Of a DNA stretch of 54,068 nt, positions 37,147 through 45,922 are shown in pieces. The notes beneath the pieces are model-generated. The model was not told where the DNA came from. It saw only the letters and a program-made list of their open reading frames with translations, and did not search any database. A program made the position numbers and the translations under genes. How positions within the stretch are numbered: the stretch's first letter is position 1; every line of letters begins with the position of its first letter. Origin of the DNA: an uncultured Aureispira sp. (GTDB lineage: Bacteria > Bacteroidota > Bacteroidia > Chitinophagales > Saprospiraceae); NCBI GenBank assembly GCA_905480485.1, contig CAJQQM010000005.1, positions 1 through 54,068 on the forward strand, written 5' to 3'.

Positions 37147-37679
37147 TTTTGGGCTTTGGCCGAACTTGTCCCGATGACAACCCGGTCAGGCTTCATAAAG
37201 TCGGGTACGGCAACACCTTCACGCAAAAACTCAGGATTGGATACAACATCAAACAAATCCTCATCTAAATTCTGAGCTAGTAAAGCATGTACTTTTTCGG
37301 CAGTACCAACAGGAACCGTACTTTTGTCTACTATTACGGTATATTTTGTAATAATACGACTCAGTTGATCAGCGACGCCAAGTACATAAGAAAGGTCGGC
37401 TGCACCGTCTTCTCCCGGAGGAGTAGGCAATGCCAAAAAGATAATTTGCGAGGCTTTTACAGAAGAAGCTAAATCGGTTGTAAATTTGAGGCGTCCATTT
37501 TTGGTATTCCTTTCGAACAACACTTCCAAGCCAGGTTCGAAGATAGGGACAACGCCGGCTTTCATTTTTTCAACTTTTTTTTCATCGATATCAACACAGA
37601 TAACATCATTGCCTGTTTCGGCAAAGCACGTACCCGTAACCAGACCTACATATCCGGTACCAATTATTGAAATATTCAT
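37143..37679 (-). CDS. ugd: UDP-glucose 6-dehydrogenase, N-terminal part (split gene)
   Basis: The 178-residue N-terminal NAD-binding domain of UDP-glucose dehydrogenase: GTGYVGLVTGTCFAETGN for NAD, FEPGLE, FLALPTPPGEDGAADLSYV, DKSTVPVGTAEKV and NPEFLREGVAVPDFMKPDRV. The frame then ends at TGA just after SSAKAQK, where the family continues with VMEQLYRPF, exactly what the overlapping downstream frame encodes. The loss of one base in an A4 run is the simplest reading. It is the first gene of the leftward polysaccharide unit, and a good promoter lies ~100 bp upstream of its ATG at 37679. Confidence 0.88.
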   Translation of the reverse strand: MNISIIGTGYVGLVTGTCFAETGNDVICVDIDEKKVEKMKAGVVPIFEPGLEVLFERNTKNGRLKFTTDLASSVKASQIIFLALPTPPGEDGAADLSYVLGVADQLSRIITKYTVIVDKSTVPVGTAEKVHALLAQNLDEDLFDVVSNPEFLREGVAVPDFMKPDRVVIGTSSAKAQK

Positions 37680-37778
37680 GTGCGAAATAATTAAAATTTA
37701 GAGATTAACAAGCTTCTAGAAGTTCGAAACTGTCATTGGGTTTATAATACTGCCAATATACACCATTAATATAAAGAA

Positions 37779-37809
37779 TAAAAATATGCTTGTCAATTTA
37801 GAGCCCAAA
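37779..37809 (-). promoter_or_regulatory. Bacteroidota-type promoter of ugd operon
   Basis: On the minus strand TTTG (37809-37806) is followed after 19 bp by TATTTTTA (37786-37779), close to the TTTG-N19-21-TAnnTTTG consensus of the phylum's main sigma factor. It is placed about 100 bp upstream of the ugd start, leaving a long leader. Confidence 0.6.
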
Positions 37810-37848
37810 TAATAAATGAAATGCAGACAAAACTGCATTAATTGACAA
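37790..37848. promoter_or_regulatory. Nested inverted repeat overlapping the ugd promoter
   Basis: Outer arms TTGTCAATT (37790-37798) and AATTGACAA (37840-37848) are perfect complements. Inside lie ATGCAG (37821-37826) and CTGCAT (37833-37838) with a 6-nt loop. The left outer arm sits between the -33 and -7 elements of the promoter, so this could be an operator that allows a repressor to block RNA polymerase. An alternative is a cruciform-prone repeat without function. Confidence 0.45.
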
Positions 37849-38171
37849 TTATCAACCATTTGATTGCTTATTTTGTATGATAACATAGTAATTTATATGT
37901 TTTGCTTACCGGTCAGAACTAAATTCCGAGCTTTTAGAGGCTTATATTGTGTTGGTGATATATTAAATATTGCATCCGTTTACTGTCAATTTTTTTTGAA
38001 TTAGCCATTACTTGGGCGGCTTTATTTATATCCTTTTCCTACCTTTACAGAATTCGGTTGGGTGTTCCGATTTCGAGAAAAAACTAATTCATTTTCAGGA
38101 CACAAACCAAAAAACTATTGATTGCGCCATTTATTTTGCGGTGTCTATGTTATTTTTTAAGATTTAAATTT

Positions 38172-39611
38172 ATGATTGAAAAAATTAAACAACTCGAATC
38201 TATTGCACTGCAGCTAGAACCTAATGCTGCAAAGCGGGCACAAATGCGGTTAGCTGTGGTAGACTATGCTGAATCATTCCTAGACAACATTGAAGCGGGC
38301 AAAGCCTATCAGGTAACGCAAGACAAGGGTATTCAATTACTCGATTTTCCAGTGACAGAGCAAGGACGTAGTATTCAACAGCTAATAGACTTGATCGAAT
38401 ATAATGTAGACAGGCCTGGTTTAAACCCTGCATCAGGTGGACACATTGCCTATATACCCGGGGGCGGTATTTACCCCGCTGCACTCGGCGACTACCTTGC
38501 CGATATTACCAATCGCTATGCAGGTGTTTTTTATGCCAATCCCGGTGCAGTACGAATAGAAAATATCTTAATTCGATGGATGTGCGAACTTTTTGGATTC
38601 CCCAAGAAGGCCGGCGGCAACCTGACATCAGGTGGCTCAATTGCTAATTTAATTGCCATTGTTACCGCTAGAGATTACAAAAAATTAAAGGCGAGAGATT
38701 TTGAAAAAGCGGTTATTTATTCGACTAAGCAAGTGCATCATTGCACCAAAAAATCTATTAAAATAGCGGGATTGTATGATCTTGTACAACGCGAGGTTCC
38801 GATGGATAAACATTTTAGAATGGATGCACAGGCTTTAGCGACTTGTATCAAGAAAGATAAAGAGGACGGATTGATACCCTTTTTAGTAATGGCTTCGGCA
38901 GGCACAACAGATACAGGGGCTATTGACCCTTTAGAAGCTATTAGTACAATTTGCAAAGCAAATGAATTGTGGATGCATGTAGATGCAGCCTATGGAGGCT
39001 TTTTTATTTTGACCGACGAAATTAAAGAGCAAATGAAAGGGATAGAAAAAGCAGATTCAATCGTTATAGACCCACACAAAGGGTTGTTTTTGCCCTACGG
39101 AAGTGGTGCTGTTTTGGTGAGAGACGCCAAACTCTTGTACGATGCACATCATATGCAAGCAAACTACATGCAAGATAGTTTTGATGATGTAGAAGAATTA
39201 TCTCCTGCCGATTTATCCCCCGAATTAACCAAACCCTTTAGAGGCTTGCGTCTTTGGCTGCCCCTTCAATTATTTGGAATCGCCCCATTTAGGGCTGCTT
39301 TACAAGAAAAAATATGGCTTTGTAGGTACTTTTATGAGGCTATTCAACAAATAGACGGTTTCGAAGTAGGCCCTTATCCAGAGTTGTCCGTTATGATTTA
39401 TCGTTACGTTCCCAAAGTTGGCGAAGCAAATGCGTACAATCTAGACCTTGTCAATCGGGTAAAGGAAGATGGTAGGGTTTTTCTGTCGTCCACCACTATT
39501 GACGGAACAATCTATATCCGTCTGGCAGTTTTATCTTTTAGGACCCACTTGTCTACTATAAATCGATGTTTAGATGTACTTAAAGAACTTACACAAGGGG
39601 CGCAAGCATAA
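38172..39611 (+). CDS. PLP-dependent group II decarboxylase (aromatic amino acid decarboxylase-like)
   Basis: The start is set at the ATG at 38172 (MIEKIKQLESIALQ), giving 479 residues; the longer frame adds 18 hydrophobic residues without support. The fold-type I signatures are there: ASGGHIAYIPGGG near 90-105, NLTSGGSIANLIAI, HVDAAYGGFF (Asp pairing with the PLP nitrogen), and the Schiff-base lysine in SIVIDPHKGLFLPYG. Group II enzymes decarboxylate amino acids such as Trp, Tyr, DOPA, Glu or Asp. The substrate here is not readable from sequence. It is divergent from the ugd operon and convergent with smc. Confidence 0.9.
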   Translation: MIEKIKQLESIALQLEPNAAKRAQMRLAVVDYAESFLDNIEAGKAYQVTQDKGIQLLDFPVTEQGRSIQQLIDLIEYNVDRPGLNPASGGHIAYIPGGGIYPAALGDYLADITNRYAGVFYANPGAVRIENILIRWMCELFGFPKKAGGNLTSGGSIANLIAIVTARDYKKLKARDFEKAVIYSTKQVHHCTKKSIKIAGLYDLVQREVPMDKHFRMDAQALATCIKKDKEDGLIPFLVMASAGTTDTGAIDPLEAISTICKANELWMHVDAAYGGFFILTDEIKEQMKGIEKADSIVIDPHKGLFLPYGSGAVLVRDAKLLYDAHHMQANYMQDSFDDVEELSPADLSPELTKPFRGLRLWLPLQLFGIAPFRAALQEKIWLCRYFYEAIQQIDGFEVGPYPELSVMIYRYVPKVGEANAYNLDLVNRVKEDGRVFLSSTTIDGTIYIRLAVLSFRTHLSTINRCLDVLKELTQGAQA

Positions 39612-39670
39612 ACACCTTATGCTAAAGAAAACCCTGGTAATTAGAGAGGGTATCTCCGTTGAAAACGCCC

Positions 39671-42600
39671 TTAGGAAAGCGTTTCGAGGGCTCTGAAATC
39701 GACCGGCACCACCCTTGAAATCCCGCGTACCATCGTGACTCCATACATAATGTCTACCGATTCCATAGTCTTTTTGTTGTGTGTCACGATTACAAATTGA
39801 GAATTAGCCGAAAAGTCTTTGACAATGTTGTTAAATTTGGCAATATTAGCGTCATCTAAAGGCGCATCCACTTCGTCAAAAATACAAAAAGGTGCCGGCT
39901 TGAGCAGATACAAAGCAAATAACAAGGCCGTAGCTGTTAGTGTTTTTTCTCCTCCTGAAAGCTGATTAATTGATAAAGGGCGTTTGCCTTTGGGTTGTGC
40001 TATTATTTCAATTTTGGAATCGAGCGGACTGTTTGGATGACTCAATTTTAGGTCACAGGTATCGTCTTGGTGAAAAAGGCTTCGGAATACCTCTATAAAA
40101 TAACCGCGTACCTTATTAAAGGCATCTAGGAAGCGCTCCGTTGCTTTTCGTTCAATTTCAGCGATAGTAGCGAGTAAATTATCTTTGGCTTCTACTAAAT
40201 CATTTTTCTGATCTTCAATGAGTTGATTGCGTTCTAAAATTTCGTCATAAGCCTCAATAGCCATTGGGTTGATTGGTCCATAATTATGTAATCGAGCTCT
40301 GAGTTGGCCCACATTAGACTCCAAAACAGCTTCTTCAAATTCAGGATTAGGGTTTTCATTGACCAAATCATTAATTTTAATTTCAAACTCAACGTTCAAC
40401 CGCTCAGCAATCGAGGTGAGTTGCAATTTGACATCGTTAAAACGTCGATCAAGCTGAGCAATTAAATCAACAACTTGGGTATATTGCTTTTGTTGTCCTT
40501 TAAGTGTTTTCTCCGTCTCATTGACGGCTCCTTTGGCATTAAAGTAGATCTTCTCCGCTGCTACTAAATTTTCTAAGTCTTTCTTTTTCGAGGCATAGCA
40601 GTCTTGTAATTCTTGATTAAGACTTTGTATTCCAGCTTGTGCCGAAGATAAATCACCGCCTGTTTCTCCTAAAATTTCTTCATCTTTTTTGCGCTGATCG
40701 TTCAATTCTTTGAGCTGTCGGTGGCAAAAATCTAACTCTTTTTCGAGCGCACTCATAGCATTTTGATGCCGAACTTGCTCTATGTGTTTACGGTTGTATT
40801 CTGTAGAAGATTCCGACATGCGCGCTGCAAAATTTTGAAAATAAGCATCTTTTTCAGATACCGTTTCACGTAAATTTATAGCCCTTTTTTGAAGATGCGA
40901 CAAGTTTGTTTTGTAAGCATCTTCTTTGTCATTCAAGACCGCTAATTGTTGTTCTAGAGCTTCCTGCCGTTGTGCCGTTTCTTGTTCAAATTGATTAAAA
41001 CTATCTAATTTACTTTTTAGGGTAATCACTTGACGTACTTGTGTTGCTAAAGCTTGCTGCTGCTGCTGAATTTTGGATTGAAAGTTGGCAGATTTTAACG
41101 CTTGGAGATCGGTCTTTAAAGAATTCAGTTGCGTCTTCGAGCCAGACGTTTGATTTTGTAATTGATTAATTTGTTGCTCTAAAAGTTCAAGATTTTTTTT
41201 ACGACCTAATTTTTTGCCCTCAAAAGCCCCTACTGATCCTCCACTCAACATTACATCTCCTTGAATATATTTGCCATCTATCGTTAGCCATGTATACGAT
41301 TTCTGTTTGGTTGGGATAGCTTCTTTTTTGGCCACCACCACCACCTTGCCGAGTAAATGCTGCGCCAAAGACTGGTATTTGTCGTCGAAAGATAGAACAT
41401 CGAGCGCGGCTACGCCTACATGCTCAAAATCGGCCTCATCGGTCGATTGCTTGAGCTGGTCTAAAACAAAAAAAGAGGCTTTCCCTTTTTGATGTTGTTC
41501 AAGCAAATGAAAAGCTTGATAAGCCTCTTTGGCATTTTGGACAACAAAATAACTCAAATAGGGATCAAGAAAGTTTTCTATTGCTGTGCGGTACATCGGC
41601 TCGCAATAAAAAATATCGGACAGTAGTGGAGCATTTTTAGTCCAGGTTTTGTCTTTGCTCAAAAATTTGATAGAAGCCGAAAATCCCTCCATTTTTTCCA
41701 CCAAACTTTTAAGTAATTTTTGCTCATTTATTTTTGCATCCAAACGACGGTTCTGACTGCTGAGTTCTTCTTGCTTTTCTTCTATAGCTACTTGTTTTTG
41801 TTCTACAGCATCTTTGCGTTTAGATTCTTGTTGCATTAGCTGCTTTATCGTTTCTTCTTGAGCTTCTTGCTGTGTTCTATAATGCTCTAAAGAGTCTGCC
41901 AAACCTTTGTTTTTACTAGTTCTTTCATTCAAAACGGAGGTCAGGTGCTCTTTATTTTTGTGAATAGATTCTTTTTTGTTTTGTAAAAAAGCCAATTTTT
42001 TTTCTTCTTCAAAAACAGCGGCTTGTAAGGCTTGTTGCTGCTGCAAATAAGTATCTAATTCTTTTTTGGAATCACTGTGTTGTAGTTTTATGGACTCGAG
42101 TAATTCCTTGGCTTCCCCTAATTGAGAATGTAATGCTTTTCCAGTTTTATACTCCTCATCGAGTTGTTGACTTATTTGATTTAATTTTTGATCTGTTTGT
42201 GTCAGTTTTTGCGCATTGCTTCTGATGCGTTCATCTAATTTCTCGTTATTTTGCTCAAGAAAAATAGACTTCTGCGTCAATATCTTTTTTTCATTCTCTT
42301 TGTTTTTAATTTTGTTGGTTGTGTGGTTTAATTGCTTTTGACATCGCGCCAATTGTTGTTCCTCTTCAAGATTTTGTTCTCTGCTGTTGTCTACCTGTTG
42401 TTCTAGTTTTTGGATAGATTCCTGCAAGGTTTTTTTGCGTTGTTGTTCTTGGTCGAGCTGATCGTTGAGTTGCTTGTAAGCATGCTTGCACTCGGCAATT
42501 TTGAAATAACTTAATTCGAGACTCAAGCGGCGGTATTCTGTCTTAAGCTCAAAATAACGTTTGGCACGTTTGGCTTGACGTTCTAAACTTTTAAGGTTTT

Positions 42601-43198
42601 TTTTAATCTCAAAAAGCAAGTCCTCTACCCTAGACAAATCGGCCTCTGTTCCTTTGAGTTTGCTTAAGGTTTCTTTTTTTCGTGCTTTGTATTTAGAAAT
42701 ACCTGCAGCTTGTTCAAATAGTTTAAGGCGCGAGTTATCCTTATCTTGTAAAAGTTCGTCTACCATACCTAAGGCGATAATAGCATAAGAATCGGAGCCC
42801 ATACCTGTATCCACCAACAAATTTGAGATATCCTTTAGGCGACATTTGATACCATTTAGATGATAAGCACTTGTGCCGTCTTTATACAGGGTTCTTTGAA
42901 TAGAAACCTCTTGATATTCTATCGGTAAAATACCTTTATCGTTGATAAAGACTAAACTAACCTCGGCCATTGAGGACGACTTTCGCCCTTTCGTACCATT
43001 AAAAATAACAGAGGTCATGCTTTCGGAACGCAGTTGACTCGTTTTCTGTTCGCCCAAAACCCAACGTATTGCATCGACAATATTAGATTTGCCACAGCCA
43101 TTCGAACCCACAATGCCAATCACATCCTCACTAAAATTGATGATTGTCCGATCGGCAAAACTCTTAAATCCTTTTATTTCTATACTTTTTAATCGCAT
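39671..43198 (-). CDS. smc: Chromosome segregation SMC ATPase
   Basis: A 1175-residue condensin subunit. The N-terminal head has Walker A GSNGCGKSN (residues 31-39) and the KTSQLRSESM segment. Long coiled coils (about 165-500 and 660-1000) flank a globular hinge (about 505-660, containing DGKYIQGDVMLSGGSVGAFEGK). The C-terminal head has the ABC signature LSGGEKTLTATALL and Walker B with FCIFDEVDAPLDDANI. SMC dimers with ScpA and ScpB compact and resolve the chromosome; the scp genes are not in the window. Length and order are normal. A good promoter lies at 43234-43266. Confidence 0.97.
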   Translation of the reverse strand: MRLKSIEIKGFKSFADRTIINFSEDVIGIVGSNGCGKSNIVDAIRWVLGEQKTSQLRSESMTSVIFNGTKGRKSSSMAEVSLVFINDKGILPIEYQEVSIQRTLYKDGTSAYHLNGIKCRLKDISNLLVDTGMGSDSYAIIALGMVDELLQDKDNSRLKLFEQAAGISKYKARKKETLSKLKGTEADLSRVEDLLFEIKKNLKSLERQAKRAKRYFELKTEYRRLSLELSYFKIAECKHAYKQLNDQLDQEQQRKKTLQESIQKLEQQVDNSREQNLEEEQQLARCQKQLNHTTNKIKNKENEKKILTQKSIFLEQNNEKLDERIRSNAQKLTQTDQKLNQISQQLDEEYKTGKALHSQLGEAKELLESIKLQHSDSKKELDTYLQQQQALQAAVFEEEKKLAFLQNKKESIHKNKEHLTSVLNERTSKNKGLADSLEHYRTQQEAQEETIKQLMQQESKRKDAVEQKQVAIEEKQEELSSQNRRLDAKINEQKLLKSLVEKMEGFSASIKFLSKDKTWTKNAPLLSDIFYCEPMYRTAIENFLDPYLSYFVVQNAKEAYQAFHLLEQHQKGKASFFVLDQLKQSTDEADFEHVGVAALDVLSFDDKYQSLAQHLLGKVVVVAKKEAIPTKQKSYTWLTIDGKYIQGDVMLSGGSVGAFEGKKLGRKKNLELLEQQINQLQNQTSGSKTQLNSLKTDLQALKSANFQSKIQQQQQALATQVRQVITLKSKLDSFNQFEQETAQRQEALEQQLAVLNDKEDAYKTNLSHLQKRAINLRETVSEKDAYFQNFAARMSESSTEYNRKHIEQVRHQNAMSALEKELDFCHRQLKELNDQRKKDEEILGETGGDLSSAQAGIQSLNQELQDCYASKKKDLENLVAAEKIYFNAKGAVNETEKTLKGQQKQYTQVVDLIAQLDRRFNDVKLQLTSIAERLNVEFEIKINDLVNENPNPEFEEAVLESNVGQLRARLHNYGPINPMAIEAYDEILERNQLIEDQKNDLVEAKDNLLATIAEIERKATERFLDAFNKVRGYFIEVFRSLFHQDDTCDLKLSHPNSPLDSKIEIIAQPKGKRPLSINQLSGGEKTLTATALLFALYLLKPAPFCIFDEVDAPLDDANIAKFNNIVKDFSANSQFVIVTHNKKTMESVDIMYGVTMVRGISRVVPVDFRALETLS

Positions 43199-43233
43199 GC
43201 AATTATTTGAATCATTGTATGAAAGACAGCATA

Positions 43234-43266
43234 TAAATATAGGACACTCAATTTAAAAGCTACAAA
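43234..43266 (-). promoter_or_regulatory. Promoter of smc
   Basis: On the minus strand TTTG (43266-43263) is followed after 21 bp by TATATTTA (43241-43234), a 7-of-8 match to TAnnTTTG. It lies ~36 bp upstream of the smc ATG. Confidence 0.55.
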
Positions 43267-43318
43267 AAATGATACTTTTTTTGTAAATTACTTAATTCTC
43301 TTTTAGGCGAATAGACCC

Positions 43319-43352
43319 AAAAAAATAAAGACGAAGTTCGTACCTCGTCTTT
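43319..43352 (-). terminator. Terminator after the secreted beta-rich protein gene
   Basis: On the minus strand AAAGACGA pairs with TCGTCTTT around a 10-nt loop, followed by A and then a T7 run. It stands between the stop at 43396 and the smc promoter, so it separates the two leftward transcripts. Confidence 0.75.
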
Positions 43353-43395
43353 GTTCAAATCCGCTAGCTTGCTGTATATACAGTCTTAAAAAGGA

Positions 43396-44010
43396 TTAGT
43401 CAAATGAAATTTGGTCTGCACTAAGTTCTTTGCCATCAATAACCAAGGTGTAAACAGACAAATCTACGTTGCCTTTGTAGGCAGATGTTGAACGTATTGT
43501 TGTTTCCAAAACAACATTTTGTTTAATTGCTTTCATTTTGCGAATCATTGCTGCAGCCTCTTCCGCGTTATTTGACCGGGCAGCAATTGTTGAGGCATCT
43601 ATGTCTTTTGATAAAATATTATCATTCATGACAAAATATCCAGGAGTTTGCACGTTGATTTGAATCACTTCCTCTAAATCCTTGCCGCCTATACGAATGG
43701 CTTTTTCTAAATTTGGCGCGATTACGATGAAGGTTTCACCATCTTTACCACCATCTAAAGAGTAACGACCTGCTTTAACTAATTGTTGTAAAACAGCAAG
43801 CGGTACGTTTGCTTGTACCTCTAATTGAAGTCGAATTGTTCCTTCGTCCCAGATAGACGTACTAAGATTTTGATTACGAATATCGATTTTTATGTTAGGA
43901 CATTCTTTGGGATTGAGCGTTTTGACCAATGTTTTATTGGATTCATGTATTTGTGCAAACAGGGTCGTCGAAGTAAACACAAGACAAAAAACGAAGCTAA
44001 TCCAATTCAT
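43396..44010 (-). CDS. Secreted beta-rich hypothetical protein
   Basis: The start is set at the ATG at 44010 (MNWISFVFCLVFTSTTLFAQ, a good signal peptide), rather than the longer frame with 25 extra residues. The mature part (~185 residues) alternates short strands, e.g. IKIDIRNQNLSTSIWDEGTIRLQLEV, YSLDGGKDGETFIVIAP and VIQINVQTPGYFV, which recalls the repetitive strands of DUF4097-like adhesin domains but without a firm match. Near 135-160 there is a helical insert (STIAARSNNAEEAAAMIRKM). It is followed by a terminator and stands alone. Confidence 0.7.
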   Translation of the reverse strand: MNWISFVFCLVFTSTTLFAQIHESNKTLVKTLNPKECPNIKIDIRNQNLSTSIWDEGTIRLQLEVQANVPLAVLQQLVKAGRYSLDGGKDGETFIVIAPNLEKAIRIGGKDLEEVIQINVQTPGYFVMNDNILSKDIDASTIAARSNNAEEAAAMIRKMKAIKQNVVLETTIRSTSAYKGNVDLSVYTLVIDGKELSADQISFD

Positions 44011-44376
44011 AAACAAGTTGATTTTTAGATGACTGATACAGTAAATGCAATACAAAGTACTATATTTTGACCAAAAACAAAACAAATAGCTATGTATTAA
44101 ATATTAATTAATATGATTACTAGCGTCTAATGCATAATTTAAACCCTAGTAGATATTCATTTTCTGTAAATTTTAATAAAAAACGAAGAACATCCTCGTC
44201 GATAAGCTATCGAAAACATCAAAAGCCAGGCAAAACTACAACAACAGAACTTTTCAAAGGCGCCGAAGAAATATAATTTAGGATGCTGCAATTGCTTGTA
44301 GCTGTTTACGGCTAAAGGCCCATAATGATGCTAAAAATGCAATTTAATTCCAAAAAAACAGCAAACTGACTGCTAT
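44011..44376. other. Intergenic, 366 bp, no gene recognised
   Basis: Between two leftward genes. The minus strand holds a few short open stretches but no start, family match or structure that I can support. No tRNA or strong hairpin. Confidence 0.4.
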
Positions 44377-45648
44377 TTAAAGCTTTTCGTCTTGATGCAT
44401 CAACAATTGAATATTGGAACGAATTTTTTCTTCGAGGTATATTTTTTTGTTTGCTCTCAAATCTTTATACAATGTATCCTCGCTGTGTCGTATCGTAATC
44501 AATTTTAATTGATCGATTACTTCGACAGTGTAGCTTGAAGCCAAAGCATTGATGAGTTGTTCAATTTTTGATTCATCATTATTTACGCAGACCGAAAAAG
44601 CTAAAGCCGTGTTTTGAGTCATATTTACTTTGATGCGATAGCTGGCCAATAATGAAAAGAGTTCAGAAAACTTGCCTTCGTCTACAAAGTAGAAATCTTT
44701 AGACACAATTTTTAACAGCGCTTGTTGATTTTTGACGACAATCATCGGCGGATACACTATGTCAGAATAGGATTGAATGAGGGTTCCGGACTTATCTGCT
44801 TGCAAAAAGGATTTGACATGCAAAGGAATCATTTTATTTTGTAAGGGTCGTATTGTTTTTGGGTGAATTACCTGTGCACCATAATAAGTCATTTCAAGGG
44901 CTTCTGTGTAAGAAAGCGCTTCGATTAGTGGAGGATTATCAAATATCCTAGGGTCGGCTGTAAGAACACCGGGTACATCTTTCCAAATCGTCATGGATTC
45001 GGCGTCGAGACAATATGAAAAAATAGCTGCTGTAAAATCAGAACCCTCTCGACCCAAGGTAGTAGTAAAGTTTTCGGAAGTTCCACCCAAAAACCCTTGC
45101 GTCACAACAATCTTAGTATCAAGCATTGGAGCTACTTTTATTTGAACAGCTTGTAAAGTTTCTACCCAGTCTACTTGGGCGTCACGGTAATTATTATCCG
45201 TGCGAATACAATCTCTGACGTCCATCCATTGGCTATTCAACCCCACATCATTAAAGTAGTAGGCTACAATTAAGGTAGAAAGCATCTCTCCCGTCGAAAC
45301 AATTTGATCGTACAGATAATCATAAGTATCTTGGGGTGTTTCTTCAAGTATCCATTCTAAATCTATAAAGATGTCGTGCATTTCGTCCACAATAGGATGC
45401 TCGGCAGCAAACAATTCCTGTACAATAGCCTGATGATGCGCCTTCACAGCATTCAGTGCTTGATGTATATCTTCTTGATTTTGTTGCCAGTATGCATCTA
45501 ATACCAATTCCATGGCGTTGGTTGTTTTGCCGGAAGCTGAAACAACAATTAGCGTAGGATACGGATACTTATTTTTGACAATTTCGGCGATATTTCTTAC
45601 CCCCGCAGCATCTTTGATGGAAGCCCCTCCAAATTTTAAAACTTGCAT
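44377..45648 (-). CDS. lysC: Aspartate kinase
   Basis: The start is chosen at 45648 (MQVLKFGGASIKDA), which places the ATP-binding KFGGAS motif at the N-terminus as in the family; the longer frame adds 22 residues. It phosphorylates aspartate, the first step to Lys, Met and Thr. Intact landmarks are VVSASGKTTNAME, STGEMLS, GFLGG...TTLGREGSDFTAAIF, and WKDVPGVLTADPRIF. The C-terminal ~140 residues form ACT-type regulatory domains, as in feedback-inhibited enzymes. There is no homoserine dehydrogenase domain, so it is monofunctional. No other lysine or threonine gene is near. Confidence 0.95.
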   Translation of the reverse strand: MQVLKFGGASIKDAAGVRNIAEIVKNKYPYPTLIVVSASGKTTNAMELVLDAYWQQNQEDIHQALNAVKAHHQAIVQELFAAEHPIVDEMHDIFIDLEWILEETPQDTYDYLYDQIVSTGEMLSTLIVAYYFNDVGLNSQWMDVRDCIRTDNNYRDAQVDWVETLQAVQIKVAPMLDTKIVVTQGFLGGTSENFTTTLGREGSDFTAAIFSYCLDAESMTIWKDVPGVLTADPRIFDNPPLIEALSYTEALEMTYYGAQVIHPKTIRPLQNKMIPLHVKSFLQADKSGTLIQSYSDIVYPPMIVVKNQQALLKIVSKDFYFVDEGKFSELFSLLASYRIKVNMTQNTALAFSVCVNNDESKIEQLINALASSYTVEVIDQLKLITIRHSEDTLYKDLRANKKIYLEEKIRSNIQLLMHQDEKL

Positions 45649-45868
45649 ACTTTGTAATTGATCATGAAAAAATACATCCACTATTTTGGACAGCACAAAG
45701 ATAAACCGATTCAAAAACTGCGCAAATTAATCCCTTAAATTAAGAACATAAATTCGTAATAAAATACGCTTAACATAGCGTGAAATTTTCTTGAAAAAGT
45801 TAATATTTTGGTAAAAAAGACTCAATTTGAATCGCCAAGGCTACAAATGAGTATCCTTTTGCACATTT

Positions 45869-45900
45869 TTTGTAAAAATAGGCGTAAAGTTGTATTTTTG
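45869..45900 (+). promoter_or_regulatory. Promoter of the OmpA-family gene
   Basis: TTTG (45869-45872), 20 bp, then TATTTTTG (45893-45900), a perfect match to the Bacteroidota TTTG / TAnnTTTG consensus. It is 22 bp before the ATG at 45923, so the leader is short. Confidence 0.8.
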
Positions 45901-45922
45901 GAATTAACCTAAGTTTAGAAGA

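Larger units (their letters stand above)
37680..38171. other. Divergent intergenic region, 492 bp
   Basis: Between leftward ugd and the rightward decarboxylase. It contains the ugd promoter (37779-37809) and a nested inverted repeat (37790-37848). For the decarboxylase only a partial match (TACCTTTA near 38040) is seen, at poor spacing to an upstream TTG. No open frame and no tRNA. Confidence 0.5.

Noticed and set aside
37143-37154. Programmed -1 frameshift site at the ugd junction
   Set aside because: The bases CCCAAAAG do not form a proper X XXY YYZ slippery heptamer in the zero frame and no downstream pseudoknot was evident; indel is simpler, though recoding is not excluded.
39612-39670. 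ACCCT...AGGGT repeat between the decarboxylase and smc as a terminator
   Set aside because: Five-bp stem, long loop and no T-run.
44011-44376. Minus-strand stretch LIDEDVLRFLLKFTENEYLLGFKL as a gene remnant
   Set aside because: Only about 30 open codons with no start and no recognisable family; likely chance in AT-rich DNA.
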